Numbered from the stretch's first letter, positions 21,819 to 33,389 are shown. The stretch: DNA of 64,000 bases from Moringa oleifera (GCA_021397835.1 JAJFZO010000028.1:310001-374000), one strand, 5' to 3'. A program made the numbers and translations. Notes: generated by a model from the letters alone, not told the origin.

Positions 21819-22189
21819 GTGAGCAACTAACTTCTCAGGTGTCTGTCAAAGGATTTTGAGGTAGGAGATGAACTGTGATTAATCTGGCTGTTTAGGTTAA
21901 AAGGAAGGGCCTCATCGAGATCATCGGCTTTCTGCCCAACGCCACGGCCGATTATTGAAGAGAATTTCCCAGCGGTGGATCGAGTACAAGGCAAGGCCAG
22001 CATAGGCTGAGTCTGATTCACAATCCCGGGATTGAGTTGTGAATTCTGGTGATAGGGCTTCTGAGGTTCTATCTAAGATATTCGGAATAAAGATTCAGAA
22101 GGAATGGTTGGCTTCAAAACCTTCACGTTTCAAGAAGAAACAAGAAAACAGGGGAAGATCTCAAGCTACCGGACTGTCAGAAAGCCGGG

Positions 22190-23075
22190 TTCGGTATTGT
22201 GCTGGGTGCAATCAGCACTCAAACCCTCCGTCAGCATACTCACACATATCTCCACGCCGATATGATCCTTTGCGAGAATCAGGGCATGCCACACAGCTAT
22301 AATTGAATTTCCGTGGGTCTCTGCTGCGAGCATTCTATCCTGTGGACAAAAGGACCTTCAGTCCAGTCATGGGAGTATCCGCGTGAACAAGGGCGACCTT
22401 TGAAAGAGAAAATACGAAACTCATCTATTGTGCAAATGCTATTCTTTATGTCAAGCCAGCAGCAGTATCATTGGATTTTGAAGCCACGGGAGAATACACC
22501 AATTCAGAAGGCGAATGTGGGGACCCGTTCTGTGGTGGAGAAGAAAGTATAGATGAGCCAGAATTTGAGTTATTAATGCACACCCTTGGTTTCCTCCCAT
22601 TTATAGAGCAAGTACAAGCACTGCCTGTAAGTAGTTCTTCGACAGATGTTCTCATGATTTGGAGCTCTGGATGATGAAAGATAACATCAACAGGACAATA
22701 ACCATCGGCATCAATGCAGTTAGGATCAGCGCCCGCAGATAAAAGCAGCTTAACAACATCTGCTGCATTAACAGATCCACCTGAAGCAGCACAATGAAGG
22801 GTAGTGCTTTTATCCACACCGCATGGGCCAGCCACATCAACCTCGGAGTGTGCAAATATGTACTTGATCACATCAGTACTACCATAGTTGGCAGGAATCA
22901 TCAAAGGTGTTCTGCGGGTGGGAACTACACAGTTTGAGCCCTTTCTGCAGCCTGTACCAGAGTCCAATCTCTTCAACTGAAGAATCATCCTGCTTTACTG
23001 ATTGTTTAAAGCCGTCAACATCATTGTCAGATGCAAGTTCAAGTAAGCTGGAAAAAGAATTTTCAATGCATAACT
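22190..23075 (-). pseudogene. Ankyrin-repeat tandem CCCH zinc-finger protein pseudogene (plant TZF type)
   Basis: On minus the order is that of plant ankyrin-CCCH proteins (RR-TZF RNA-binding regulators). First comes ENSFSSLLELASDNDVDGFK, then WYRLQKG followed by a one-base frameshift. Next are ankyrin repeats containing TPLMIPANYGSTDVIKYI and TTLHCAASGGSVNAADVVKL, LSAGADPNCIDADGYCPVDV, and the linker SPSELVYSPVASKSND. After a stop and further frameshifts come degenerate DEFRIFSFKGRPCSRGYSHD, WTEGPF (Cys to Gly) and SRKGSYRRGDMCEYA, FEC and HPAQYRTRL. Family genes are largely intronless, so lack of introns does not prove retroposition. Zinc ligands are lost and several stops are present, so it is not functional. 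Confidence 0.85.
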
Positions 23076-23674
23076 GATTTTCAATCTAGGAAAGTTATAC
23101 ATAGGGAAATGATTTGTTTCCATTAATTTTCAATTCATTTATAGGTTATACATACGAAGAATTGTCAAAGATATCACTGGATCATAAGTTTCTCGCTTGC
23201 ACCATATATGATAAGGATAATGACATCTTTAATTTGTCTGAGAGTAATTTGAATACCAGTGCATTATGTAGTAAGCATAAAGCAGATCATGTTTCAAACA
23301 TTGCACAAGCCAAGGATTGTTCATAATTAGTGGCTAACAGTTTTTTTTCTTTTTCTTTATCAATGTTAAGCAGAGAATGACACTCTCCAATTATGGTTGC
23401 CTTGCAAAACTGGTATTGTTGCTGGCATTTGGGAACTTATTGCATATGGATGTCTTCTCTTTGAACATAATATCATCTTGATGTTTTATTTTTATTTTTC
23501 AGACTTGTTTATCTTTTTGATTAAAGCTTCAATTGTTGTTGGGGATGGTAATATGTTGCTAACACTAGTCTCCCCAGATTTTGTCCTTAAATTTGTTCAA
23601 GGAAGCTTGTTTGCATCCTAATGATTGGAGGCATTTAGTCAAGGGCTTCAAATATTTAAGCATCTTTTGTGTAG

Positions 23675-24627
23675 GTCACTGGGAAAAGCCCGTCATGTTG
23701 GATGCACCCGTGTCGACATGTGGAGATGTTCTTGCTGCAGAAGCTGCTACACTTACTTTCATGGTACGAATTCACCTCTTACCATTTCAAGGAAATAAAA
23801 CTGTTTGATCAATCTTTTTAAGGTTCCTTGGAAATGAGAAAGTTATATACTTGCTTCATTGTCTAGGATTTGTTCCTGATGGTGTGGATACTTATTCTCT
23901 TTCATGTATTTTAGAAGTGAATAGTAGTAATCTATCTAACAGTAGTTTTGTTGCATTCGATGTACAATCTTTGCCCTTTTTTTTTAGCATGTTTTCAGCT
24001 GTTCTACTTCAATCATTCAGAAACGATGTGAGTTACTCTATGTTGAGCATGCTCCGGCACGTGAGGAAGTTTAAGTTGTTAGTGCGTTAGCACCCTGTTT
24101 TTGTTATGCACACTTCAGAACTTGAGATGGCTTATCATTCAAGTTCAGGTAGGACCACAGGATGTGTATCTGGCTGCCAACCCAAATTTCTCTCCATGGG
24201 AAAGAACACAATTTATTATGGCGGAGCAGGAAATGGTTCAGTATGTTCTTTTATAGGCTCAATGCTGCTCCTTAGGCCTTTTTCATCTCCCCTTCCTCTT
24301 TCTCCTTCTTATAGATGGAGTTTATGACTGATAAGTAAACAATGGTAATCTCATAAACTTGCTTCTGCTGCATGTGCCCAATATGCATAGCAATAATACT
24401 TTGTTATTGTATATCAGAAACTTGACCTTATCCAAAATCTGTTTTGATGATTGTAACATCTAGGCATGGTTTTTCATTTAGGCAGCAAAGATCTGCAACA
24501 ATTTGGCAATGGCTGTGAGTATGCTTGGTGTTTCAGAAGTGCTTGCTCTTAGTCAGCCGTTGGGAATCTCTGCCAGTGTTCTTACAGAAGTATTTAACAC
24601 TTCAAGTGCCTGCTGTTGGAGGAGTAG
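23675..24627 (+). pseudogene. 3-hydroxyisobutyrate dehydrogenase-like gene fragment, copy I (three exons)
   Basis: Valine-degradation dehydrogenase (mitochondrial NAD-dependent oxidation of 3-hydroxyisobutyrate) in fragments with introns kept. Exon a 23675-23763: HWEKPVMLDAPVSTCGDVLA and AEAATLTFM, donor ATG|GTACGA; the substrate motif DAPVSGG is altered to DAPVSTCGD. Exon b 24149-24240: VGPQDVYLAANP, a one-base frameshift, then KFLSMGKNTIYYGGAGNGS, donor at 24241. Exon c 24482-24627: AAKICNNLAMAVSMLGVSEV then LALSQPLGISASVLTEVFNT, donor GTAATG; it includes the family's K-x-x-N-N catalytic lysine region. The N-terminal Rossmann exons and the C-terminus are absent. The upstream region 23330-23675 matches 33390-33730. 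Confidence 0.82.
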
Positions 24628-25105
24628 GTAATGCTCTGACAAGTCAGATGATGATGCAATCTATATATTAACAAAGTAAGTGCCATCTTTATGCCTAGGT
24701 GAGTTGATGAGCTGTGGAAATTTGTCCTTCCTTGCTTCTACTTTCTTTTACATGTTTTGGCAAAACAAAAGAATAGAAAAGAAAAAGAAGGTTTATTCTA
24801 GGTAAGTCAATGAGCAGAAAAAAAAGTTAACCTGAATTCCGATTTATTCTAATTATAAATGGCTGCAAGTGTTGCTTATGTTACTTGAATGTCAAAATGT
24901 TGCTTTTTTCAACATGCTCCATGGTGTTTTACTAGCAACATTTTGAGAATATTTAATCACTAACATTTTATATTTCTTTTTTTTCCTAGTCTCTCCCTTT
25001 GAAGTGCTATATTGAGGAATTCATGGTAACAACATGATCTCATGATAATGAAATCTATAAGCTCTTCACTAATGTCATGTGCATTCATGAATGAGACATA
25101 TCTAG
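24628..25105. other. Intron/intergenic stretch of the tandem unit
   Basis: No coding signal. Matches 26659-27135 of the second tandem unit through GTTGCTTATGTTACTTGAAT and TTCAACATGCTCCATGG. Confidence 0.6.
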
Positions 25106-25951
25106 GTTCATGCAGCTGAGAATGGTAATCTCACCTCAGCTGCTGAAACTAATATAGATGCCCCTGAATCCTACATAGATTCTTAGAGTGGTGTACCCAT
25201 GAATGATGTGGAAGATACACCAAGAGGCTATTCACATCCACAAGGTCCAGGGGACTGCAATCAATTACTTATTGATTATTATGAGGAGAAGAGGCAACGG
25301 ATTCTTTAGGCATCTTTATCAATCTGGTTACTGGAATTACCATTTTTCCCGTGAAAGTTCTCATGCTGCTACACAAGAGGTCATGAATTCTGCTTCTCAA
25401 GAGTATCCAGTTGCATCAAGCTAGGCCTCTCATCCTAATGTTTACTATTCATGTTACCCATATGTAGGTCATTGGTTGGTGGCCCCTTGGGCATTGTATC
25501 CTGCTTGTTTTTCAGGTGTGACATGTGGTGGTAACACTTGCAATGCTACTAATGGTTCTGCAAAGCCACTTTCTCTGGAAGGTGACATTGTCAAAACAGC
25601 CATGGTAGCAGCAAAAAGAGCCATATCTTCCATGAAGATGGAAACTCTTACTAATCTAAATGTCAATGAAGGTAAGCATCTCTCTCTTAAGTAGTATAGT
25701 ATATCTTTTGCTGCACCAGCTTTGAATACCTCTAATTCATTGGGTTTTCATATGTCTTGATAGGCTTTTGGACTACATGAGGGATGCCTTTACTATAGTG
25801 TTTTTCTGCCTTACCTATTAAGCTTCCTTAGAACACAGAAAACGTTGAAAGGGAAGAAAATAAGAAAGAAACAGATCCAAGGACTGGCTCTGAAATAGAT
25901 CTAGCTGCTGTTCTAAATGCTTGGTATTCCACAGGCTTCTACACTGCCAAA
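25106..25951 (+). pseudogene. SMN-like (survival motor neuron family) gene fragment, copy I
   Basis: Two exons. Exon 1 (25106-25671) starts after TATCTAG and reads VHAAENGNLTSAAETNIDAP, a stop, GYSHPQGPGDCNQLLIDYYE and EKRQRIL before a second stop. With frame changes it continues WNYHFSRESSHAA, ALYPACFSGVTCGGNTCNAT, GDIVKTAMVAAKRAISSMKM and NVNEG to AAG|GTAAGC. Exon 2 (25832-25951) ends with a YG-box-like EIDLAAVLNAWYSTGFYTAK and a GT donor. The YG box (L..WY..GF.TG) mediates SMN self-association in snRNP assembly; the plant relatives I recall have a similar QLL..YYE..EKRQ segment and end. Three stops make it a pseudogene. The family call rests mainly on exon 2. Confidence 0.55.
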
Positions 25952-26174
25952 GTAATTTCTTCATTACCTTCTTTCCACGTACTCGATATTTATAGTTTTT
26001 TTAGCAAATATTCATGCATAATGAACAGAACTTGATATTTATACCACTGGTTACCACATGCAAATCTTCATTGAAGGAGGCCTGACTCTTCCTGGTTTAA
26101 GCTATTAGTGCATTAGCCCTCCATTTTTGTTATGCACACTTTAGAACTTGAGATGGCTTATCATCCAGGTTTAG

Positions 26175-26658
26175 GTAGGTGGACCTGAAGATGTGTATAT
26201 GGCTACCAAACCCAAATTCCTCTCAATGGGAAAGAACAAAATTTATTGTGGTGGAGCAGGAAATGGTTCAGTAAGTTCTTTGACAGACTCAACGCTGCTA
26301 CTTTTTAGGCCTTTTTCATCTCCCCTTCCTCATTCTCCTTGTTATGGATGGAGTTTGTGACTGATAAGTTAACAATGATAATCCCATAGACTTGCTTCTG
26401 CTGCATGTGCCCAAGGCGCATAGAAATAATACTCTCTTAATGTATATCAGAAACTTGTCCTTATCCAAAAATAATTTTTATGATTGTAACATCTATTGCA
26501 TGGTTTTTCATGTAGGCAGCAAAGAGCTGCAACAATTTGGCAATGGCTGTGAGTATGCTTGGTGTTTCAGGAGCGCTTGCTCGTGGTCAGTCATTGGGAA
26601 TCTCTGTCAGTGTTCTTACAGAAGTATTTAACACTTCAAGTGCTAGCTGTTGGAGTAG
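26175..26658 (+). pseudogene. 3-hydroxyisobutyrate dehydrogenase-like gene fragment, copy II (two exons)
   Basis: Second tandem unit. Exon b 26175-26270 reads VGGPEDVYMATKPKFLSMGK then NKIYCGGAGNGS with no frameshift, donor GTAAGT. Exon c 26516-26658 reads AAKSCNNLAMAVSMLGVSGA, LARGQSLGISVSVLTEVFNT and SSASCWS, donor GTAATG. It is better preserved than copy I at exon b, but exon a is missing because the tandem duplication begins inside the preceding intron (around 24062/26088). Confidence 0.82.
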
Positions 26659-27390
26659 GTAATGCTTTGACAAGTCTCATGATGATGCAATCTATATATT
26701 AAAAAACTTAGTGCCATTTTTATGCCTAGGTGAGTTCTATTGAAATTTGTCCTTCTCTACTATTGCTTTCTTTTACATGTTCTACCGCAACCAAAAAAAA
26801 AAAAAAAAAGAGAAGAAAAAGAAGGTTTATTCTAGATAAGTCAACGAGTAGAAAAAAGTTAAGCTGAATTCCTTTAGATTCTAATATTAAGAGGCTGCAA
26901 GTGTTGCTTATGTTACTTGAATGTCAAAATGTTGCTTTTTTCAACATGCTCCATGGGGTTTTACTAGCAAAATTTTGAGAATATTTAATCACTAACATTT
27001 ATTTTTCTTTTTTTTTCCTAGTCTCTCGCTTTGAAGCGCCTTGCAGGGATTCATGGTAACAAAAAGATCTCAAGATAACGAAATCCATAAGCTCTTCACT
27101 AATGTCATGTGCATTCATGACTAAGGCATATATAGGTTCATACAGTTGGGAATGGTAATCTCACCTTAGATGCTGGAACTAATATACATGCATTTGAATT
27201 CTACATAGATTCTTAAAATGGTGTACCCATGAATGACGTGGAAGATGTACTAAGAGGCTATTCAAATCCACAAGGTATAGGGGACTATAATTAATTGCTT
27301 ATTGAGTATTATCAGTCGAGTCCAGGCCTATCGATTGAGCCTCCTTCGAACCCTCAATTTAACAATTGAGTTCTTTCACTCTTGATCCCT

Positions 27391-27420
27391 TATGGTCAGT
27401 GCAGTGAGATTTGTGGAACC
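27391..27420 (+). pseudogene. cox2: cox2 fragment (cytochrome c oxidase subunit II, CuA site)
   Basis: Ten codons read YGQCSEICGT, the CuA-binding motif of COX2 with both cysteines and the Glu ligand position. After the Thr the frame changes to HLFLPI, close to but not the usual HAFMPI, and then diverges completely. This is a shred within the mitochondrial insertion. Confidence 0.8.
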
Positions 27421-28351
27421 CACCTCTTTCTCCCAATTCTGATCTGGGCAAAGGCGGTGGGTCTAGGTCCTAGCCGAAAGAGACATCTTGGGTATCCACG
27501 GTGTGCACTTAGTACATTTTTCCTTTCGATCGTGTTTGGAGGAAGAAACTTCTATTCGATCAGCATTTCACTCTTCTTCATGACCTAGGAGTTTCGGGTT
27601 CGAGCAACTGGTTACGGAACCTTCTCAGTTAAGACTGACTTCTAACCAACCCGACAAGGGTTATGAGGCTGGACCAGGTACGAAGAACGAATCTGTATCT
27701 GTGTACGAAAGTTATTGGCCGATGGCTCGAAGGAGCAAAAGATGGGAGAGGAGGAATCTGTCACTATTGTAGTTTCTCTTTTGTCTCTATCTCTTAAGCA
27801 TAAAACGAGAGTTTTTGACCCTTTCACATCGATCGACAAATGAAACTCTTGGTAGAAAGCCAAGAGTCAAAACAAGTTAATAGCTGAGGTCTGCCTCTTT
27901 TGTTAAATCGCCTCCTCGTACTGCTAGTCATTATTCTTCCCGTTCTGCCCTTTTTCCCCGAAGATGGGTAATATGTTCTCAAAAATCTTGCTTCAATCTA
28001 ACCTAGCTAGCAAGCGTAACCCCTCCAAATAAATAAAAAGGGTCACACCTTCAAGCCAAGCCCATTAACTTAACTCCGAATCGCCATTCCATTTCAAGGA
28101 TCTCCTTGTTCTCTTTCAAGATTTTTCTCCATACTTTCGTCGCCTTCTTCATCATCTTGTTCCATCCTTCAGGGATGTTTGGTAGGTGTCTAGTTGAGTT
28201 ACGCAATCAATAAAGGCTGAAAGAAATAAGATGCGTACTTTAGCTAACGTTGTTTTTGTTAGCAGGTTTCGTGGCCTAACAAGTGGCCTGTAAGTAGTTC
28301 TTTCCTAATATCTTCTTTCTCGTCGATCAGTCGGGTTAAGATACCATTTCT

Positions 28352-28426
28352 ATCTCAGTCTATGTAACGATTGGACATAAACACTCAACTGTGGCACAAT
28401 TAGTTCAAATTCTTTTAGAAGCGAAT
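28352..28426 (+). pseudogene. atp1: atp1 fragment (ATP synthase F1 alpha subunit)
   Basis: Twenty-five codons beginning ISVYVTIGHKHSTVAQLVQI and ending LLEAN match the plant mitochondrial alpha-subunit segment after the nucleotide-binding core (VYVAIGQKRSTVAQLVQILS in intact genes, from memory). Flanks diverge immediately. Confidence 0.8.
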
Positions 28427-29821
28427 AAGTTATCAAATTTGGTGCTTTTTAATCCCCAAAAGTTTTAAAAATCAGAGGATAGAACTTCTTAGTACTTGCC
28501 AAGAACCGGTACAATCAGGATAAAAGCTTTCCCTCTAAAGCATTACTTCAATGATCTTAGGAGCACTCCCACGCCCGACACAGAGAGTTTTACCCAACAA
28601 AAGTGGAAGCAGATTCAGAGGCGTTAGCGCTTTAGTTTTTAATAAGGACATTTAGGCTTTACTAATAAGATAGAAAGGGCTTTTTTATCAAGATGCGCAG
28701 GTTTTGGAACCCAAAGGGCCTTTCCTTCTACTATCAGAGCCAGCCTACCCATCGGAGTCATACTAGCTAGTAGAAGCTGCGGGAGAAGAGTCAACCCTTA
28801 CGTACACTGTGGGAAGATCCCCACTTAAAACTAGCTCTGAATCAAAGAAGTTAGCATAGCATAGCGAAAAAATGCTCGACATTGCCAAAAGCAACCAAAA
28901 TATTCCTTGGTGAATCAGGCGAAAACTTAAACTACCCACATCATTGCAATTTGCTTCGGTTCGACTTCAATTACCATATGGAGATGGAGGTCGCCCTTAA
29001 TTTTGTTCCAGCACTGCCCCTGAAATAATCAACCGAGTAGAAGTTGCAGTTCAGTTGGAATCCATCTAATCTAGTAGCTTTTGACTATTGATAGTTGTGG
29101 GGCACTGCGTACTTACAGCCTCTACGATAAGCAAGTGAATAGGGCCAGTGCGTGGCGAATGGAACGGTTCATCAAGCCATTTCTCACCTCAACTTTATCA
29201 ATCTGGTTACTGGAATTACCATTTTTCCCATGAAAGTTCTCATGCTGTTGCATGAGAGGTCATGAATTCTGCTTCTCAAGAGTATCCAGTTGCATCAAGC
29301 TAGGCCTCTCATCCTAATGTTTACTATTCATGTTACCCATATGTAGGTCATTGGTTGGTGGCCCCTTGGGCATTGTATCCTGCTTGTTTTTCAGGTGTGA
29401 CATGTGGTGGTAACACTTGCAATGCTACTAATGGTTCTGCAAAGACACTTTCTCTAGAAGGTGATATTGTCAAAACAGCCATGGTAGCAACAAAAATATC
29501 TTCGATGAAGATGGAAACTCCTACTAATTTGGATGTCAATGAAGGAAAACATCTCTCTTTTAAATAGTGTAGTATATTTTTTACTGCATCAGCTTTGAAT
29601 ACCTCTTATTCATTGGGTTTCATATGTCTCGATATGCTTTTGGACTATTGAGGGATGCTTTTACTATAATGTTCTTGTGTCTTACCTATTATGCTTCCTT
29701 GGAATATAGAAAACATTCAGACGAAAGAAAATAAGGAGGAAACTGATCTAAGTATAGGCTTTGAAATAGATGTAGCTGCTGTTTTAAATGCTTGGTATTC
29801 CACAGGCTTCTACACTGCCAA

Positions 29822-30340
29822 GTAATTTCTTCGTTCCCTTCTTTCGAGATACTCAATATTTATAGTATTTTTCGATGAATATTCATGCATAATGAACATA
29901 ACTTGATATTCATACCTATGGTTTCCACATGCAAATCGTCATTGAAAAAGGCTAACTTTCCCTGGTTTTACATATGATGGGTATCTTGCATAGTAGTCTA
30001 TAGCTAAGGAAAAGCATCAGTAGACATTTTTCATAAATGGGATCTTGAGGTAAAATGGTTTGTCAAAACATCTTGTCAACACATATTTGCAATATGTAGG
30101 CAGACTTCTCAAAAGATGAATCTAAAACTATTAATCGAGAGGTTTCTGTTATAGCACTCTTGCCTTTGAAATCTTTACTACTAAAGCTCTTATAACTTAA
30201 GCTATCAAGGCCATAGTACACAGAAGGCTCTTATGACTTGGGTTAGGCCCGGTAGTTGAATCATTCTTAAGAAGCTATAGGTCTTAGCTAAATCATTCCA
30301 TTTTTTGTTGCCACAGTTATTAGTAGTTATTTTTCCTATG
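29822..30340. other. No gene seen
   Basis: The first 150 bp continue the tandem unit (matching 25952-26090), then the sequence is unique and featureless. Confidence 0.5.
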
Positions 30341-30965
30341 CCATATTCATGGAGCTTTGTTGACATGGTTATCTGCTACAGGTTGCATTTGATTATATTG
30401 GAAACCGAGGAGCAACTATTGAATAATAAGATTAAGTACATTTTTTATTTTGATGCTTGTTTGAATAATTAGATTTGATATTTTGGATGATGAGATCCTA
30501 ATACAGAGCCCTTTTGTGTCTTACATTGCTATTTTTAGATATATCATTCACTAGTTTCTTCTTTGCACAGTTGGCTGAAGGGCAGAAGATGATAGGAATC
30601 ATTATAGCAACACGAGCTAGAACTTACTGGTCCTTTGCTCAGTGTTTACAATGGTTTGTCTTTGAGAAATTTATTATCAAGATTCAAAAGTTAGTTTTTT
30701 CATTATAGGTTTTCTAATGTTTAATCATGATTTTACTGATGGTGATAAAATTATATACTATCTTATCTTGAAAATAAAATTACTAATATGCAGGTAAACT
30801 GTTAAAAGAAGGATGGTGCCAAGGCTACTGATGTTAACTAAAGATCCTAAAAAAAGAAATTGTGATTACTTCTCTCAAGCAGTTGTAGAAAAGCTGATTA
30901 ACTAATCACGTTAGCCTATAGGGAGATCATGCTTCCAAGAAAGATTTCTTTGCATTTTAACAAGT
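30341..30965 (+). repeat. Low-copy duplicated segment D, copy 1 (mate at 45270-45950)
   Basis: Shares GAATAATAAGATTAAGTACA, AAGATTCAAAAGTTAGTTTT, TTTAATCATGATTTTACTGA and AATATGCA(G/A)GTAAACT with 45270-45950 in the same order. Copy 1 contains a short splice-like exon after TTTGCACAG reading LAEGQKMIGIIIATRARTYW, not recognised. It may be a decayed gene or a non-coding transcript. Confidence 0.65.
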
Positions 30966-31384
30966 ATTTATCCTTTATGAGCTTCATTATATTTGCAAAC
31001 CTTTTATATTTTACTATTACAAGTTTTTGTAGTAACCTTGAAAGGAGTGAAAGCTATGCATCAAAAATGTGAAGAAGAAAACTCATATATAAGATCAACA
31101 AAATACTATAATTAGAAGTTATTATCATAGTACTAATAATCACATGCACATTATATATTGTATGATGGCAAAAGAGAATGAAATAGAGCATTGTTAAGTG
31201 TAAACAATCAAACCTTTTGTTTTATGTTGATTTTTTACTTAATATCTTTTTTACTGTAGATTTAAGATATGAGAATATTATAGGGGAGAATTCTTTCCTC
31301 CCTTGCATGTAATTATATCATGGAAAAATACCACCTTTATTTGCAATATGTTCTGTGCATCATAACCACATATTTTTATGTTGT

Positions 31385-31645
31385 TTAGCAGTAGAAGTAA
31401 TCTAAGAGTAGTAGTAATCTAACGATAATCATAGTAGCAACAGTAGCAGTAGCAGTAATCTTATAATAGCAGTAGTGGTAATCTAGCAGTAGCAACAGTA
31501 GTAATTTTGTAATAGCAATAGCAATAGCAATGATTTTGCAATAGTAGTAGCAGTAATTTAGTACTAGTAGCACTAATGTAGTAGTAATCTAGTAGTAGTG
31601 GTAATCTTATAGTGGTAGTAGCAGTAGTAGTAATCCTCTACTAGA
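31385..31645. repeat. Imperfect (GTA/GCA)n triplet array
   Basis: About 260 bp of AGTAGTAGTAATCT-like triplets with higher-order breaks at AATCT roughly every 30-40 bp. Related triplet sequence starts repeat X at 35505 and 1478. Confidence 0.85.
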
Positions 31646-33389
31646 AATTGCCCTTCTAATTTCTAGAATAACTGCAAAATATTTTGTGTAATAAGCTAGT
31701 ATTTCATCACCACTGAAGTAATGGAACTGTGTGAAAGTTTCTTTTGTTTGTATTAGTTACTACCTAGATCACATATACTACATCAAACATCTAATTACTA
31801 TTTACAGCTAAAAATAAAATATTATTAACCAGTATTTTATCATACATCTAGAATAATATGAAGAATATCCCTTTTTTCAATCTCATCACATGGGAAATAA
31901 GACCAAAATTTTATATTACATTGGTCCATACTTGATGTCTTAGTGACTACTGCACCATCTTATTTTGGAATTAAGTTGTAGCAGTGTGAAATACTACATA
32001 ATAATAAGGTTGAAGCCATTGCCTTAGATGCGCTGTCCAAGTTCTCGAATGTCATCTTTAGCGTCATGTATAGTCCTTATGGGATCAATAGTTTCATATG
32101 GCATAATAAAATATTCATTAGTTGAAGACTTATATTGTTTACTAATTGTTCTTACATTGGTTCCTATATCAAATACTTTGGTTCCAGTTTTGAGATTTGT
32201 TTCACAAGTTACAATAGACATTATGTTTTGATTCCTCGACCATTAGTTTCATGCCATGTCAATTTGAATTTTCTTATCTTGACACAACAATCTTTCTTTT
32301 TTATAGTATTATACAATCATTTCCAATTTCTATGCAATGATGAATATACAATTTCTTTTGGCAAGGTTATAGATTTCTTTAAACTGTAGGAAATTCTACT
32401 AGAATAAAGAGTTGTTGTGTTAATAATAGAACTATGGGTAATTGAGTAAGGGAGTACCCTTTAGATCAATTATTAAAAATATACCCAATATCAAGCACTA
32501 TGTGCACTTGTGACATCTCCAACAAAAACTTATGATGGAATGCCTTGTATGCTTTTCTTTTTTGCCTTTTTCTTTTTGTGAATTTTTATCATGAATAGAT
32601 CAGCATAGTGAAATAGTTTGCTTCTACCATTCCTTGGAGTTCCTTTGAATGGCTACAAACGTCTAGTTTGATAGAGCAATTTATATTTAGTGTTTTTAAT
32701 CTTATTAGATAATTGATCTGTAAATTCAGTTAAAGTGTTCCGTGATATCTTTATACTTTTTCAGTCTTTAACATAGTTATATTTTCAGACCATTGTCAAA
32801 TGGGCAATATGAGGAGGCATATGAGGTGAATGGAGATAGAATTGTAGTCATTTTAGATATTAGTGATGAAGATAAGGTAGGAGAGAAAGATGAGAAACTC
32901 ACAGAATAGCTTGCAAAATCAATAATTTATTGGATAAACTATACAACTTTAACTCTAATAAGGCTTATATTACAAATTGCAAAATCATCAGTTTATTTGC
33001 TTTATTTCTTATTTTTATCCAAGTGCCTTTTGGTAGCAAACAATCTGAAGATGGGATTCCTTGGAGACTTGATGCTATTTGCCTTGTTTACAGGTTTTAC
33101 ATTCCATGCAACCTCCATTGTATATTTTTTCGATTCCTTGCTATGGTTGTCCAAGGCGGTTCCTAACTCAAAGTAGAAAGAGTTTGTACCTAAGAGACAT
33201 TTGACCAATTGTCAAGTCCTATCGTCCTAATTTGTGGATAAAACAAAGTTGAAACTGGATCGCAAAGAGAAAGAGAAATTTGTAAGGCTCAATATTGATA
33301 TTAATTTTATATGTACGCACTCTCATGCACACACATAGATTGATTGAATGATATATTATTTTAAATCTTTACTTGTTCATAATCATGGT
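31646..33389. other. No gene recognised
   Basis: Several 60-80 codon open frames on both strands (for example 32024-32221 minus, 32930-33166 plus) but no family motifs or splice-bounded exons. The plus-strand peptide LDAICLVYR and surrounding text are not recognised. Confidence 0.4.

Larger units (their letters stand above)
27313..29192. mobile_element. Mitochondrial DNA insertion (NUMT), chimeric
   Basis: Base composition changes at both edges to the near-balanced GC of plant mitochondrial DNA. Inside are short fragments of two mitochondrial genes, cox2 (27391-27420) and atp1 (28352-28426), embedded in intergenic sequence full of motifs such as AAGAAAGGGC-like and CGAAGATGGG. Plant mitochondrial genomes are recombinant and carry such gene shreds, so the chimera probably already existed in the organelle. 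Borders were set by comparing the two SMN-like copies. No tRNA or rRNA gene was found inside. Confidence 0.82.
27136..29821 (+). pseudogene. SMN-like gene fragment, copy II, split by mitochondrial DNA
   Basis: Exon 1 starts at 27136 after TATATAG and runs to 27312. It resumes at 29193 with TTTATCAATCTGGTTACTGG and continues to about 29545 with the same ALYPACFSGVTCGGNTCNAT and LEGDIVKTAMVATK as copy I. Its donor has mutated from GGTAAGC to GGAAAAC, and the acceptor before exon 2 from CCTTAG to CCTTGG, so splicing would fail. Exon 2 ends VAAVLNAWYSTGFYTAK at about 29821. Alignment with copy I shows the 1880-bp insertion replaced 31 bp (25283-25313). Confidence 0.65.

Noticed and set aside
25469..25666. 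Minus-strand frame opposite the SMN-like exon (also at 29348-29539)
   Set aside because: Shadow of the plus-strand exon, which has splice borders and a recognisable continuation.
27313..29192. tRNA or rRNA genes within the mitochondrial insert
   Set aside because: GGTTCGA-like strings occur (near 27597) but no paired acceptor, D and T arms could be assembled around them.
31385..31573. Possible CRISPR-like or coding array in the triplet repeat
   Set aside because: Plain imperfect GTA/GCA triplets with no constant repeat-spacer alternation, in a eukaryotic nuclear context.
32024..33208. Overlapping plus and minus frames of 60-80 codons
   Set aside because: No family motif, no splice borders, no counterpart elsewhere in the window.
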